This document shows, piece by piece, positions 32,481-44,783 of a stretch of 64,000 nt of DNA (positions are counted from its first letter, which is position 1; each line of letters starts with the position of its first letter). A program made the translations under genes and the position numbers. The notes beneath the pieces were generated by a model. The model saw only the letters and a program-made list of their open reading frames with translations, was not told where the DNA came from and made no database searches. The stretch comes from Trichostrongylus colubriformis (taxonomy: Eukaryota; Nematoda; Chromadorea; Rhabditida; Trichostrongylidae), in assembly GCA_963978905.1 (NCBI GenBank), contig OZ022259.1, positions 22,728,068-22,792,067 of the forward strand, written 5' to 3'.

Positions 32481-33473
32481 GATGACTGCTTGGAACGACG
32501 TCGTGGTGCAGTCTTTGCCTCGTGAGCGGCACTGGTAGCGTGTCGATTTTCTGGGCAATCCTTCTTCCAATGCTGCTGCCGACAGATCGGACATGTTGAT
32601 GGAGGTGACATGAGTTTGGCTGGAGGGGGTTGGCGGCGCTTCCTCCTTTTCTGAATAGCGCAGACTGCCGGAGATGTGGCGCATTCGACGATTCTCGAGT
32701 CATCCTTGACTGATTTCCAGGCGTGGTACTCCTTGGCTAAATCGTCGATGGTGGTCTTCTCGTCTTCGTCCAGCTTACGGAGAAAGCGTACGCGGTAGTC
32801 GGCCAATTCCGGGGCTTGGAACGCGAACATCAGTGCAAGGATTCCAGGGTCTCTTGCGTGATGTTCTTAAAATTGGCTTCTAGCGCTCGGGCTTTCAGCA
32901 GATTGACGAAGCTGTCTATGTCTTCGTTTGGCGAAAAGCTCATCCGGAAGCATTCGAATCGGCGACGGAAGAGGCTTTTCTTTGTTCCGAAAAGCGTCTT
33001 CAAAACTTCGAGCGTTTCCGTCCATTTCAGCTCACCAGGCTCCCTGGGCAAAATGTAGCGAGAAAAGCGAGTATGGCTCGCAGCGTCTAGTGCGGAGACG
33101 AGCAATCGGGTTCGCGTTTTCTCCTCCAGTCCTTCCAGTCGATCTCGAAGATATCCTTGTGTCGGTTGTACCACAGGTTGAAGCTGTCGTCTTGATCCGG
33201 GTCGTAGGAGAACTTCTCAATTCTCCTCGAGATCCGGTCGAAGACGTTCTCCTGTGGCGCGGGTGTGGTTGACATCTTCTTTAGGAGGTCGACGAGGAGT
33301 TTCTGCTGGTCGGCCATCATCTTCAGCAGATCCTTGATTGTAGGCTCTTGTCCTGTCGTGGCGGTGGAGGCGGCGTGGTCCTTGAAGTCGTTGTCCTGAT
33401 CGCCACTTGTTGTGTCCTTGAGTGTTGCAGCAGTAGATTTATTAGAAGGCATTGTAGTAGAAGAATGATACAT
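32480..33473 (-). pseudogene. gag: Gypsy gag, frameshifted
   Basis: Three overlapping frames: 33,473-33,087 (ATG, coiled-coil-like DLLKMMADQQKLLVDLLKK), 33,174-32,830 (retrotransposon gag core, WTETLEVLKTLFGTKKS and FECFRMSFSPNEDIDSFV) and 32,830 onward with the zinc knuckle CPICRQQHWKKDCP (C-x2-C-x3-H-x4-C) before the protease. Two frameshifts separate them. This gag therefore cannot be made as a single protein. Confidence 0.8.
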
Positions 33474-33485
33474 AGAAAATACGAG

Positions 33486-33500
33486 GGGTTTATATACCCT
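33486..33500 (-). promoter_or_regulatory. TATA-like box upstream of gypsy gag
   Basis: The minus strand reads GGGTATATAAACCCC, 15-30 bases before the gag ATG at 33,473. It is probably part of the promoter of a 5' LTR or leader. The surrounding sequence does not match the 3' LTR start at 28,318. Confidence 0.4.
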
Positions 33501-33599
33501 CAGGCCCGATCAGAGCCCTGTCAAATACACAGTCAAAATACTGGGTGGCCAGATCAAATACCTAGGCAATGATCGGGTGTGAGATCAATGAGTTACAGA

Positions 33600-35010
33600 A
33601 ATAACATCAATAAATAACATAGTATGCTCAGCATCCCTAACAAAATTATTCTAGAAATCATTGAGTATTTATGACAGGAAAACACACAGATTTCAGGAAA
33701 CGGTGAACATCACCTCCACCTCATTACTTATCATCCCGTCTTGCAATAATCCTCTCAGGACAAGTGATGCAAGCAGTACACTATTGCTTTCCTTATGGCG
33801 TTGTCTTTGTCATAGGGTTCATATTTGCATGCTGCCCACACAATAAAACATAGTCTTCGTTGCATTATGCAAGTGTAACCCAGGCTTTCCCATGAATCAA
33901 TCATGATCACAATCCTTTTCATAGATTTGTGCTGTATTTAAGGTCTTATGTGTATTATAACCTAAAGTTAGAATTGTGACTGGGCCTTACCTTCTAGATT
34001 TGTTTGTGCTAATGTTTATGTTTATGTTTGGTAGACTTGCCGTAGTTAAGTGAATGGAGCCGAAGGAATGTCTGATTGTGTGGAAGTCGGTGTGAAAGTG
34101 GAATGAGTCACGGTCAAGCGTGCGGTGTTGCTTCAGGTAAGAGAAAGAGTAATGATGTGGAAGAAGGGTTGGAAGGATGGTTTCAGCAGGGAATTTCTAG
34201 ATTTCAGGTCACACAGTTATGTCGTTGCTCCCGAGGTCTTTTCCGCTCGGTTCAAGGGAGGAAATTTTGCCTGTCTGGGAAGGGGTCGTGTCGGGAGAGT
34301 TGAACGAGGGTGTAACTTCGGAGTACCATAGAATTCCATGTCTCACTCTGGTGCGGGTATTGTCGAGTCAAGAATGGTCTATATTCAACTTCTCGTCCCT
34401 CTCCAAAGGACGGTCGTTCTCCATGAATCAATAAAATTTATATCATTCTGTGGAAGACAAGGAAGGGGATCTTACTCCGAGGAAGGGATCAAAAAACGGT
34501 CAAACGGTTTGGGAATTCATCATAGGAGCTCAAAGTAAATACGATTGAATGGAAGTTCTGGGGTTAAAGTTTTCACCACTGAATCCACTTTGCGACGCTT
34601 GGCTGTGATGCGTGTGTCTCCCTGAGACAGTGGCTGAGCGCGTATGAGGTGTAGGTGAGGTGAGGGGAGGGGTGGGGTGATCGCATGTGTGTTTCGGGGA
34701 TAAGGACTCCTAGTGGTGTACGCAGGATGTGAGGGTATGTGCCCAGGGTAAAACAAGGTCAAGCAAGGGTTAAGTCATCCTCTAGGGTATTGTATTTGAG
34801 GTTGTGAAAAATAGTATTTTAATTCGGAAAGGGCCCAGTACCTGGTACTGGATAAGGTGTGGGTTTGGAGGTGAAGAAAAGGGTGTTTCGCTTTGGAAAG
34901 GGGGTTGTATTTGGGATTGGAAGAGGGTTGTATTTTAGACTGGAAGAGGTTTTATGGGGAAAAGTAGTAAAAAGGGGAAAATTTTGATAATGCAGTTTGA
35001 AGTTGAGAAA
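33600..35010. other. 1.4-kb stretch without recognised gene
   Basis: The part from 34,800 to 34,990 is a degenerate purine-rich repeat (GGAAAGGG, TTGTATTTGGGATTGGAAG units). The rest has short frames without motifs. Confidence 0.35.
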
Positions 35011-35125
35011 CAATGAAGTGGCTTATTTTGCTTCCTAACTCAGAAGAGCCACTGCTAAGTGCCACTACTTCGTAGCGGAAGTTGAGGCTTGCGATAGCAG
35101 TAGTTACAGAAAATAGGAGTCCCAT
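34955..35125 (-). pseudogene. Paralog of the 50,334 signal-peptide-like ORF start
   Basis: The minus strand reads MGLLFSVTTAIASL and VALSSG, matching the beginning of the frame at 50,334-50,098. The surrounding non-coding DNA (35,013-35,325 against 50,241-50,530) also matches, so this is a duplicated genomic block. After about residue 25 the two diverge. The status of the gene is uncertain. Confidence 0.35.
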
Positions 35126-35329
35126 CAGAAAGCGAAGCTAATACTATCGTTGAAAGGTTTCTATTTCTGGTGAATAGAAGTATTACGTCCATTCCAGTTT
35201 CCAGTTCTCTAATGAACTCTTGTTATTTGTAGAAGTTGCATTTAAAGGCACTGTTAGGTGCAATTTTGTCACACTGTGGAATATTTGTGGGTTATGAACA
35301 TCCAGGTGAGTAGTAGAAGAGTAACTCCG

Positions 35330-38300
35330 CCGTTGCCGGTCGCAAGCCCGGCAGAGAAGGAGGAAAGTTGGGGCGAAGGGCTAGCAACCCTCCCGCCGTA
35401 GAAAAGATTTAAGCTAAAGAGACTTCTAAGAAGCATAAACCCGTTGAAAAGAGGAAGTCGGACTTCAGTCTTGTGACAGATACCCTGATGCTAGGTTTGA
35501 ATTTCTCACCCAAAAATAAAACCTATATTGGCACCTGGAATGTTCGCACGTTAAATCGGACTGGAAATCTTGCAGAACTACTTCGAAAATTTGACATCTA
35601 CCTGATGGGCATACTGGGAGTCAGCGAAAGCTGGCTAGGCAGTGACCGTATGTTGAGCGAGGATGAAATTATCTCATTCTCTTGCCACGAGGAAAACCAT
35701 GAAAGAAGTGTGTGACTCATCCTCAATGAAGAAGCAACGAATGCTCTCATCGTATGGAAGTTCTAAGTGAAAGGATACATTCGGCGCGTTTTCGCAAGCA
35801 CGCGCGGCGAGCATTACGGTCATTCAAATTTACGCACCTATGGAGGATACTGACGATGAGGTGAAAAACGGCTTTTGTGAACACCTTCAAGACGCGCTAG
35901 ATGAGGCTGCCAGGGGGGATATCCAGATAATTCTTGAAGATTCAAACGCACAGATGGGCGGCGACCGACATTGACTCGAGAGAGCGATGGCTCGTTTGCG
36001 TCCGCCACCCTCTTCAGCAACAATGATGAAAAAATAGCTTGTTTTGCGACCACAATGGGCTCTGCATCGGGAACACTCACTTTCAGCACAGAAGGATACT
36101 CAAGAAAACGTGGAGCTCACCTGGTAAAATGACTTCCACGAGATCGACCACGTCTGCATCAGCCGCAAATGGAGAACATCCCTTCAAGACGCTCGCGTAT
36201 ATCGTGGTGCTGACATCGGTCCGGATCACTACTTAGTAAGGGCCGCGGTCAAAATCAAGCTGAAGCAACAGAGAAGACTGCCACGGTTTGAGCATTTGCT
36301 CTGGAAAAACTGAGAGACCCAGCATTCACTGCTGCGCTCAAGTTGGAGCTACAAAATCAATTCAGCCTACTGAACGATCTAGAAAGTCTCGAAGAGGATT
36401 GGACAGATTTTAAGGGAACCATTCGCGCGTGCGCCGAGAAAATAGTCGGGCGAAAGCGGGGTAATCGGAGAGAACAATGGATCTGAGATGGGACATGGCA
36501 AAAAATAGACGAGGGGAGCAAGAAGCTTCCAAGGGAACAAGCGAGAACTGTCGAAGAATTGAACGAAGCGAGTCGTAAATACAGTGTATAGTCACCGTAT
36601 AGTATAGAAGTCATGTCGTCGCGACAAGAAAGAACGGCTCATACGAAAAGGAGTCGAGGCCCAGCGAGCTGCAGACCGTTGAGATGCAAGAACCCTGTTT
36701 TGCATTGTAAATGAGCTTACAGGAATATCGAGCTATCGAATGTGCCTATCAAAGACAGGAACGGTAGATTACTGCTGAGCGATGATGAACAGAATGAAGG
36801 TTGGCCCGAACATTTCCACGACGTCCTCCGTCCTCATCCAACCGAGTCAAGTGAGGCCTAATGTTCTGAAGAAGCTGACACAATGAAAGGGCTGAATGTC
36901 GATATCGGTCCGGTGACGGTTGATGAAACTATGCAAGCAGTCAAATGACTCAAGAACAGGAAAGCTCCAGGGATGGGCGAAGTCTCTGCGCAGCTGTTGA
37001 AAGCAGTAAAAGCAGGAGGCAGGCTCATGGCAGAGAAGCTAGCAACACTTTCCGCCCGCTGCTGGAGTACGGGAGAAGTGCCCGAGGACTGGATGAGAAG
37101 ATTCATTGTCAAACTCTCCAAGAAAGGCAGTCTGACAGAATGTGGAAGTTGGAGGGGCGTTACGCTGCTGTGCGTGCCAGGGAAAGTATTCCGCACAGTA
37201 CTGCTACGGAATCTGAGGAGCGCCATCGATGAAAAGAGTAGAGAAAAACAGGCGGGTTTCCAAAATGGAAAATCGTGCTGCGAACAAATCTTTACTCTTT
37301 GCAACATCGTAAAACAATGTTGGATTACCACCAGTCACTGCTCATCAACTTCGGGGATATCAGAAAGGCATTTGACAGCATACATCGCGAATCACTATGG
37401 ACATTACTCAGGATGTATGGTGCACCCTTGCTCATCGTCAGTATGTTCGAGAATCTGTATGTCAACTCGTCTTGCTGTGTAGGGACGAATACTGGCTGAA
37501 CTCCTTTCTTCAAAATCGTCACGGGAGTATGTGTATTCTTTCAGCGATCTTGTTTAATGTCTTCCTAGACTTTGTCATGAGAAGGGCGATGGAACAAGAA
37601 ATGGAAATAGGCATCAAGTGGACTGGCAGAGATCGTCTCACGAACTTGGACTTGCAGATGACATAGCCCTTCTTGTAGAGGATATTGACAAGCTACAACA
37701 CATGATCTCAAACCTAAGCAGGGAGTCGAACAAAATTGGCCTCCGTGTCAGTGGGGATAAATCGAATGTCATGCAGATCGGATCCCACAGTACCCAAGCG
37801 AACATCATGGTTGATGACGCACCGCTCGAAGTCGTGAACAAGTTCAGCTACCTGGGGAGTACGATTACATGTAATGGTGACCCCGAGGTTGACGCACGCA
37901 TAACAGTCGTAAAAGCGGCAGTGGTATTCCGACGCTTACAACCGATTTGGGCGATTAGCTGCAGTTATTCTTGCCCATTGTGGTTCCCACAGCACTCTAC
38001 GCTAGTGAGACATGGAAAGATTCAGCTAGCATGAGCAAGAAGATCGATGCTTTCCAGCAGCGGCGCCTGCGACGGATCATAAAAATACGGTATACGGACC
38101 ACATCACAAACGAAGAAGTTCTACGCCGATGCGGTATGAATTGCCTTGACGTGAATGTGACACGCACGACGTAGACCCCGACTGGCTGGCCATATCCTAC
38201 GTATGCCGTCGTATCGAATTCCGCGGGAGGCCATGTATCGGACTCCACAGGGTGCCAAACGAGCAAGAAGCCGTCTCAGGAACATGTGGAGACAAACGTT

Positions 38301-38430
38301 TGATAATGATCTCCGAGGCATGATTGTTTCTAGGGACGATAGCGAAGAAATGGCGCAGGATCGCCTTCAGTGGAGAGAATTCGTCGCCCGATGTGCACAA
38401 CAGCACGGGAAGAACTAAGTCCATATAGTT
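35330..38430 (+). pseudogene. Degenerate LINE with APE endonuclease and RT (RTE-like)
   Basis: The frame starting around 35,473 gives the endonuclease opening YIGTWNVRTLNRTGNLAELL. Further endonuclease pieces follow to about 36,300. RT blocks are PEDWMRRFIVKLSKKGSL with CGSWRGVTLLCVPGKVFRTV around 37,080-37,200, FGDIRKAFDSIHRESLW around 37,350-37,400, the catalytic LADDIALLVED around 37,650 and VNKFSYLGSTITCNGD around 37,840-37,880. C-terminal text is FQQRRLRRIIKIRYTD and RLRNMWRQTFDNDLRGM to about 38,400. At least six frameshifts or stops make it dead. The 5' leader lies at about 35,330-35,470. Nearly full-length by content. Confidence 0.85.
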
Positions 38431-38513
38431 GTCAAGATTAACAAAATCCGATTCATGTATTACACATAGACGAAATAAACATTTGTTCAGATGAATGTAG
38501 TCGATCATTGTTG

Positions 38514-41017
38514 TTGTTTGGATGTTTCAGCTTCAACCAAGATTGTTAATCACTTTATTTCCGACTGACGTTTCGGCGTCGTCGCCTTCTTCAAAGTCTG
38601 GGCGAGTGAAGTCTTTATGAAAACTATTCGTCCAAACGCCATTTCACTTCTCAGGAAAAATTGACAGTTAATAAAACGGGGAGATGATGTCCTATAGAAT
38701 TACTGACTGACATTCGAGACCGTCGACCGTAGAGGTCCATCTGCCACCCCATAGTGGTAGAAGAGGGGAATGAACCACCCTAAGTGCACCCTAGGAATTT
38801 GTATAACACCCCTTGTTGATATTGTTCCAACCCCCGACACCGTGAAAGAGAAAACCACAGGGATTGATCTAATAGATCAAAACGCATAGGGCCGCAAAGG
38901 ACGCCAGCTTCTTAGTGATTTCCACGCATTCCTCCTTTCTATTGATTCTGGGGCTCCTGGCCGTGATCCAGAAGGCCTCTAAGGTACGGCGCGCTGCAAT
39001 ATCGGGTCCACGTGATAGTATCGTGACGGCCACCTGTATGCGTCCATTCTATGGCATCGAACCCTGTGTTCTCCTGATGGGGTGGTAATCTTCGACTTCA
39101 ACATGCCGTCTAGGTGTTCCTTAACTCGGATGCGAAGAGGTCTGCCGGTTTCACCAGTGTACTCGTCTTCGCATTGAAGACATGTGATCGAATATACTAC
39201 ACCTAACGTCATGCAGTCTCCTGCTTGCTGAACGGATAAATAAAGCAAGTAGGGGCTAAACATAAGCGGTCGTAGAGGCGGTTTTGTACCAGTAGACCTC
39301 GGAGGTATGTCTACGTTATATGTTGGGGGTGGTATGTCTACCACTCTCACTATCTCCTGGAGTACAGTCCTCCTATCACAGGAACCCTCCTAACACAGGA
39401 ACGTACTGCCGTGCTCAGATCGTCTGATATGAATGGAACACAGAAGGGAATCTTCGTTCTCTCTTCTTCGTCGCACCGATCCCGCGTGACCACTCTGCGC
39501 CTATGTCCCCTGGCGCATCCTGCTATTGGATAGCCATTTTCTTTTGCAATACGAAGCGCCTGTTTAACGGAGTCGGTCTTCTCTCCACCTCTTGATGGGG
39601 CCATAGAGGCTGTGCGTACCATATTCCTGATGATGGCTCTCTTAGTACTGGATGGGTGCGCAGAAGTGAAATGGACTAGAATGTTTTTTCAAGGAGGTTT
39701 TCTATACCATTTCGTTCTGTAAGCACCTGGACATTGAGGAAGGGGAGCCAACTGTTTGTCGGTGTTTCCCGTGTGAGTTTTATGTGTTCCGACTGCTGAT
39801 TCAACAGCTCGAAACATTTGTCCATCTTTACCTGTGTAGAACATATAAGGAAACAATCGTCTATGTACCGACAATACAAAATGGGTGTGCGGTCCAGGAC
39901 AGGTTGTCTATTTTTGACATAAATGCTACCGCAAGTACAGTAGCAAGCCTTTGCCCCATTGCCAGCTCTCTATCCTGTTTGTAAAACTCTCCCGACCACT
40001 CGAAAATGTTGCACGACAAACAAACATTCAAAAGCGTCATGGCCTGCAGTATGGATAGTCCATAAAATTCGATAGAAGCCTGGTGTTCTGATAACATTTC
40101 GAAGACCGCTTGCACTGCAGCATCATTTGACACATTCGTGTGTAGAGAGCCGACATCAAATGATTCCATTACGCTTCCTTTTACCAGCCGAGTGTCTCGG
40201 GGCCTCGAGAGAAACGTGGTAGGGTTCGGAAGGTGTGCGGGTAGATGTTTCAGTAGCTGCACCAGAATCAAATTGAGAAGCCATGAGATCCTATATCTGG
40301 GACCACCTACATTGCTGACTATGGCCTGATCTTAAAACGGGTAGGATCTTCCGTACTTTCGTCTCCTGCCACGATCTTGTGAGTCTTAATGAGGACGAAC
40401 AGAACGAGGCATAGCGGAAGTTCACATTTTAACCTCGTAATGATGCTTTTGGGGAGGCCTGCTTTCCGCGCCAACTCAGAACACCGTTTATTTAGACGGT
40501 TGGTGAACTCCTTTTCTGTCGTAGGAGAGTAAATAATTCTATCCTGCAGATGTGATAGGGTGATTGCCCTATCCATGGCCCGGGACAAAATCAGAAACTA
40601 CCCGCCCTTGTCTCCGACACTGATCTTTATAGACCCGCTCGACGAGAGTTCTTTCAGCTCTCAAACCCCTGTTTTGAGCAGAGGTGGGGTTCCGTCTTCT
40701 GTTTTTGGTGAGAGCACGATCAGGATGCATTAGATCAATCCCCGTGCTTTTCTCTTTCACGGTGTGGGGGTTTGAACAATATCAACAAGGGGTGTTATAC
40801 CAATTCCTAGGGTGCACTTAGGGTGGTTCATTCCCCTCTTCTACCACTACGGGGTGGCAGGTGGACCTCTACGGTCGACGGTCTCAAAGGTCAGTCAGTA
40901 ATTCTATAGGACATCATCTCCCCGTTATACTAACTGTCAATTTTTTCTGTGAAATGAAAACGTCAGTCGGAAATAATGTGATTAACAATCTTGGTTGAAG
41001 CTGAAACATCCAAACAA
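38514..41017 (-). mobile_element. Penelope-like element PLE1 with inverted terminal repeats
   Basis: Outer arms of roughly 250-330 bp are inverted: TTGTTTGGATGTTTCAGC at 38,514 and its complement ending at 41,017, with further matching blocks at 38,675-38,830 and 40,775-40,925. Inside, on the minus strand, are a Penelope-type RT in several frames and a GIY-YIG nuclease. Inverted terminal arrangement is known for this class. The element sits about 80 bp downstream of the LINE end. Confidence 0.85.
38979..40760 (-). pseudogene. PLE1 reverse transcriptase and GIY-YIG endonuclease (broken)
   Basis: N-terminal part 40,760-40,319 (SIITRLKCELPLCLVLFVLIKTHK). RT palm part 40,271-39,861 (ESFDVGSLHTNVSNDAAV, ELAMGQRLATVLAVAFMS) and 39,879-39,676 with the catalytic YIDD. 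Connector 39,622-39,350 (PFCVPFISDDLSTAVRS). GIY-YIG domain 39,350-38,979, with GVVYSITCLQCEDEYTGETGR and a RIRVKEHLDG block. Frames change several times, so it is inactive. Confidence 0.85.
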
Positions 41018-41852
41018 CCATAATTGACAGATCATGCCTAGATTCATCGAAAGTCGCCCATGATCATTGTTGTGTTTTCACTCCCATCATTGCATCTTAG
41101 GGAGAGGTGTTGTAGATGATCGCTCACCACCCATGTGGCGATTGTCGTAGACTTGGCTTGTGACATTAGGTGTTTGTGGTGCTCATTATTGTTATTATAA
41201 TATATCAGTTCTTTCCCATAAAAGGGCTACTCAGTGGTATGCCAGTCACCTGTCGTCTCGTGGTTCAATAAAGCTCTTGTTAGCGAAAGTATTACAATAC
41301 AGCGTTTTTGAAAGATTTCAAGGAACAATTGGTGGAGCTATGTGCAGATCGCAATCAGCGAGTATGGTTGAAGTCATAATTCTGCATGGAGGCTGTTTGC
41401 ATAGCATATTATCACCAAATAAGCTAGCAAGTTGACCTCTAGACTTAGTTGGATCTATGCACACTGGGAACTTTGCATTTCGTACCCATTTTCGCCGCTC
41501 CTCGTATGACAGCCGTGTTTTTTTTCTGCCAGCAGTGCCATCGTACACTTGTCGATTGATCTCCAGTACCATGTAGTAGAGTCGATAGGTGAACGATGAC
41601 ACCTTAACTCAGGACAGCACTCCACTTGGGGAATAGATGGTCACAAAATAGAATATCAAGCGTAACTGATAACTTATAAGAAGAAGGAGTGAAAAATTTT
41701 GCTAAGTTTCTGATTATCTGCAGGTCAACATCAATTCGCCGATGTGCCACAGCATACGGCACGGGGCCGAGATATCAACTGGATACCTATAATATATTTC
41801 ATTTTAGCTAGGTTATTTTTTTTGCTCGAGATATCGAAGTCTAAACGGAGTC
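41018..41852. other. No recognised gene; one minus-strand open frame
   Basis: A 94-codon minus-strand frame at 41,602-41,318 (YRLYYMVLEINRQVYDG, KFPVCIDPTKSRGQLASLF) looks protein-like but matches no family I know. It may be a host exon or transposon fragment. The rest is featureless. Confidence 0.3.
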
Positions 41853-42217
41853 AAGGCCGCCTTCAAACTTTGCGCACCGACGCCGGCAAAATCGTGTTCC
41901 CGCCGCCGACCATGGCAGCACTCCGGTGACGCGGTCCGTTAAAACGATCGACCCAGCCACACTACAGTGTGATCACTGTGGCGAGAGCCCACAAAATCGA
42001 ATTCGAGTCAAGCTATTTGAATTTCGAATCCATTTCGTGGGCTTTCGCCACGGTCGTCATACTGTAGTGTGAATGGGTCGAGCTTCTAAGAAACGGAGCG
42101 CGTTACCGAAGCGACGCCGTGGTCAGCGTAGGGCACATGATTGCGTCACCGTCACCGCCGGTGCCGGCGTCTAATTGGCGGTGTCGGCGTCGGTGCGCAA
42201 AGTACGACCGCGGCCTT
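41853..42217. mobile_element. 365-bp palindromic MITE, family P1 with nested P2
   Basis: Ends are AAGGCCGCCTTCAAACTTTG and the inverted CGCAAAGTACGACCGCGGCCTT. A complete P2 palindrome sits inside at 41,949-42,080 (CGACCCAGCCACAC and GTGTGAATGGGTCG). This is the best-preserved member of the family and parallels 1525-1885. Confidence 0.8.
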
Positions 42218-42282
42218 GGCCCATTTGTAGAAGTGGGTTCACAGAGCTTGTACAGATACTCAACGTACAATAGCGCTCACAT

Positions 42283-43640
42283 TTTTTGAAAAATCGACGG
42301 CAGGCGACGGATTAAACTGCACAGACCGTCCCAACGATAACTTCGTAAAAGTGAATAAAATGGGGAAGAATTAGAAGCGTTGGATTCGTCTCAACGCGAC
42401 GAGCTCAACGACTTATAAAATGTCGAACGCAAATAAGTAGGTCACCAGCTTCCCGGTGAAAGCTGCAAAGATTCCTCTTTTTCTAACTTCAGGCAAGACT
42501 CCGATTTTTTGAGCCTACATTCACATGTTCAATTGTCGCTCGCCCATGTTCCGCACTAACATTTTTTTAGTGAGTCTTCTTCAAATTCCTGGATACTTTT
42601 TAGCTGAAGTTTTCGCAACATTTTGGAAGTTTTCAAGCTCGTTTCGTCAGAATCGATAGAATAATTGAAAAAATAACTCACCTTTTACAGGCTACTAGCC
42701 GCGTGCTGCAAAAATTACCTTGACTTCCAAATTACAGGCAAGCGCTTCTTGTATAATGAAGATGAAGATAAAAAGACTGGGAGGATCACTGAATAAGAAC
42801 AGTAAACGGTTTTAAAGGTCAATAGTGTGCATTGATGTGATGTGAGAATACTGCGAGGCACTGACCTCATCTGTACGAGCGTAGCAGAGTAATCAAGAGG
42901 TCAGCAAGCGGCGTCGGAGCCGACAAGGCATGAAGAGAATACGAGGACAACTCCCGCAGTGAGATGATATTTACACCGATGTTCAGCATTTTTGATACTG
43001 AATACATCAGAACACATTTCGTCTAAAATCAGTTAATGTACGTCTATATCCATACTTTCATGTACAATTAACACTTTTTAAATTCATGATTGTAGACATT
43101 GTTCTAATGTCGCCTTCTTTTCTGGAAAAGTAGGATGTTATACTCGAGAACTTAATGCGATTTCCATTGATCAAAATGTTATTTCAGGAGAGGGAAAGGA
43201 AATTGTCTAGCGTACAAAGTGCGCCGTATACTGATGTTTGAAGCTTCATCATAGAAGAAGCGCTTGCCTGTAATTTGTAACTGAAGGTAAGTCCTGCAGT
43301 ATGCGGCCAGTAGTCTGTGAAAGGTGAGTTACTTGTGATTAGTCTATCGATTCTGAAGAAATGAGCTTGAAATGAAAACTTTCAGAAATGTCAACAATTG
43401 AACATGTAAATCTAGGCTCAACAAAACCGGGGTCTTGCCTGAGGATAGAAAAAGAGGAATTTTTGCAGCTTCTACCGAGAAGCTGGTGACCTACTTTTCA
43501 ATGTTCGACATTTTATAAGTCGTTGAGTTCGTCGCTTCGAGACGAATCCAACACTTCTAAATCTTTCCCATTTTATTCACTTTACCGAGCTACGGTGCCG
43601 TTTAATCAGTCGCCTGCCGTTGATTATTCTAATATGTCTG
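42283..43640. mobile_element. 1.36-kb foldback with arms of 400-500 bp
   Basis: The left arm (about 42,290-42,770) and right arm (about 43,240-43,630) pair over blocks such as GACTTATAAAATGTCGA, GGTCACCAGCTTC, CAGGCAAGAC, GTAATTTG and AAGCGCTTCTT. The arms are diverged. The loop (42,770-43,240) has no recognised coding. Superfamily unknown. Confidence 0.7.
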
Positions 43641-44174
43641 CGGTATTGTAAAAATCAATGGTCGTGTTTTTCTGGATATTTATTATTGGTGCTATAAAAG
43701 TTGGTCTAGCGTTGAAGATGTGCCAGTCAGTGGTAAACGGTTTTTATGAAGATCTTATTTCGAAATCATGGAAACAAATAAAAGCACTGACAGTCACTAT
43801 AATAATATACATAATTGACATGCATAACATTTGAACAAACTCAAACACAACACTTCTCCGTTTGATAACCGAAGAGATTCTCAAATGGGCGCAGCGCGTC
43901 GATGGGCCGGGCTCTGCCACCACTGGTACCTGCTGGGTCAGAGGAACAGGGCAGATTGGAAGTTACTTGATAGCAGTGAACAATGTTCTCGAAATGGATG
44001 AAATGGGAATCAGCGACATTGTCAAGCTGTGACTCGGAAGGTTTTGCGGCAATTGCTGTAATTCATTTCGATTCTGCAATGTTTTAATTAACCAATTTGG
44101 TATAGGAATTGAGTCCATAAATGATGGTTTTCGAAGGTAGCGGATGATTGTGGCATGATGTGTGACTGCAGGTA
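43641..44174. other. No gene recognised
   Basis: AT-rich DNA with short frames only, between the foldback and duplication copy B. Confidence 0.3.
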
Positions 44175-44279
44175 GCTCATATTTTGCGCACCGGCCCCAG
44201 CTCAGGCAGCGACGGCGTCAAGTTGTCGCCATCGCCGTCGATGCCAGCGTGGGTGCGCAAAGTATGGACGCGGCCTTAG
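44175..44279. mobile_element. Palindromic P1 fragment at the edge of duplication copy B
   Basis: CTCATATTTTGCGCACCGG at the left and GGTGCGCAAAGTATGGACGCGGCCTTA at the right form the usual P1 terminus pair. The right half has its counterpart at about 130-165 in copy A. Confidence 0.55.
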
Positions 44280-44783
44280 GTTACTCAAGGAGGCGACAAG
44301 CGCGAGTTTTCCGTGCGTACAATTCGAGCTAAGACCAGCAAGGTACTTGCGGCGCGATGACCTGGTTTGCGTTGTATGGTAACTCAATTCGACGGTAGCA
44401 TTTGGTGAAGATGCGACACACGAATTCATCTGCTTATACATTCAAGCGGCAGTGGGACTCCTGCTGGTCCCCCCTATTCGCGCGGGGAGTGCTACGAACT
44501 TAACGTGGCACCGCGTCCTGACTTAATGCTGCCTCTTTAGGCAGGTAATACGAAGCAACATACGTTTTGTATTATTTCCGTGAACTGGATCATGCTGGTA
44601 ATACCGTATCCAAATGACGAGCGTCTTTCCAACTTCTCCTTACATGAGTTTAGTTTCAGTACGTCTGCGGTACCGAATTAGCTTGGAGGATCCCGACGGC
44701 TTTCCTAATACCCTCTCGTTGATAGAAGCTCTCCCTTCAATAGCAACACTGGCGTAGCGTGGTATTGAAATGAAGGTTGAAGA

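Larger units (their letters stand above)
28331..33473 (-). mobile_element. Chimeric Ty3/gypsy retrotransposon
   Basis: Order on the minus strand: TATA-like box, gag in three frames, protease-RT segment 1 (ending in a stop), then protease-RT-RNase H-integrase segment 2, then a polypurine tract. The two protease-RT segments are diverged relatives (roughly 85% identical protein by eye). No 5' LTR matching the 3' LTR start was seen. The element is broken at gag and at the inter-segment stop, though pol segment 2 is intact. Confidence 0.8.
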
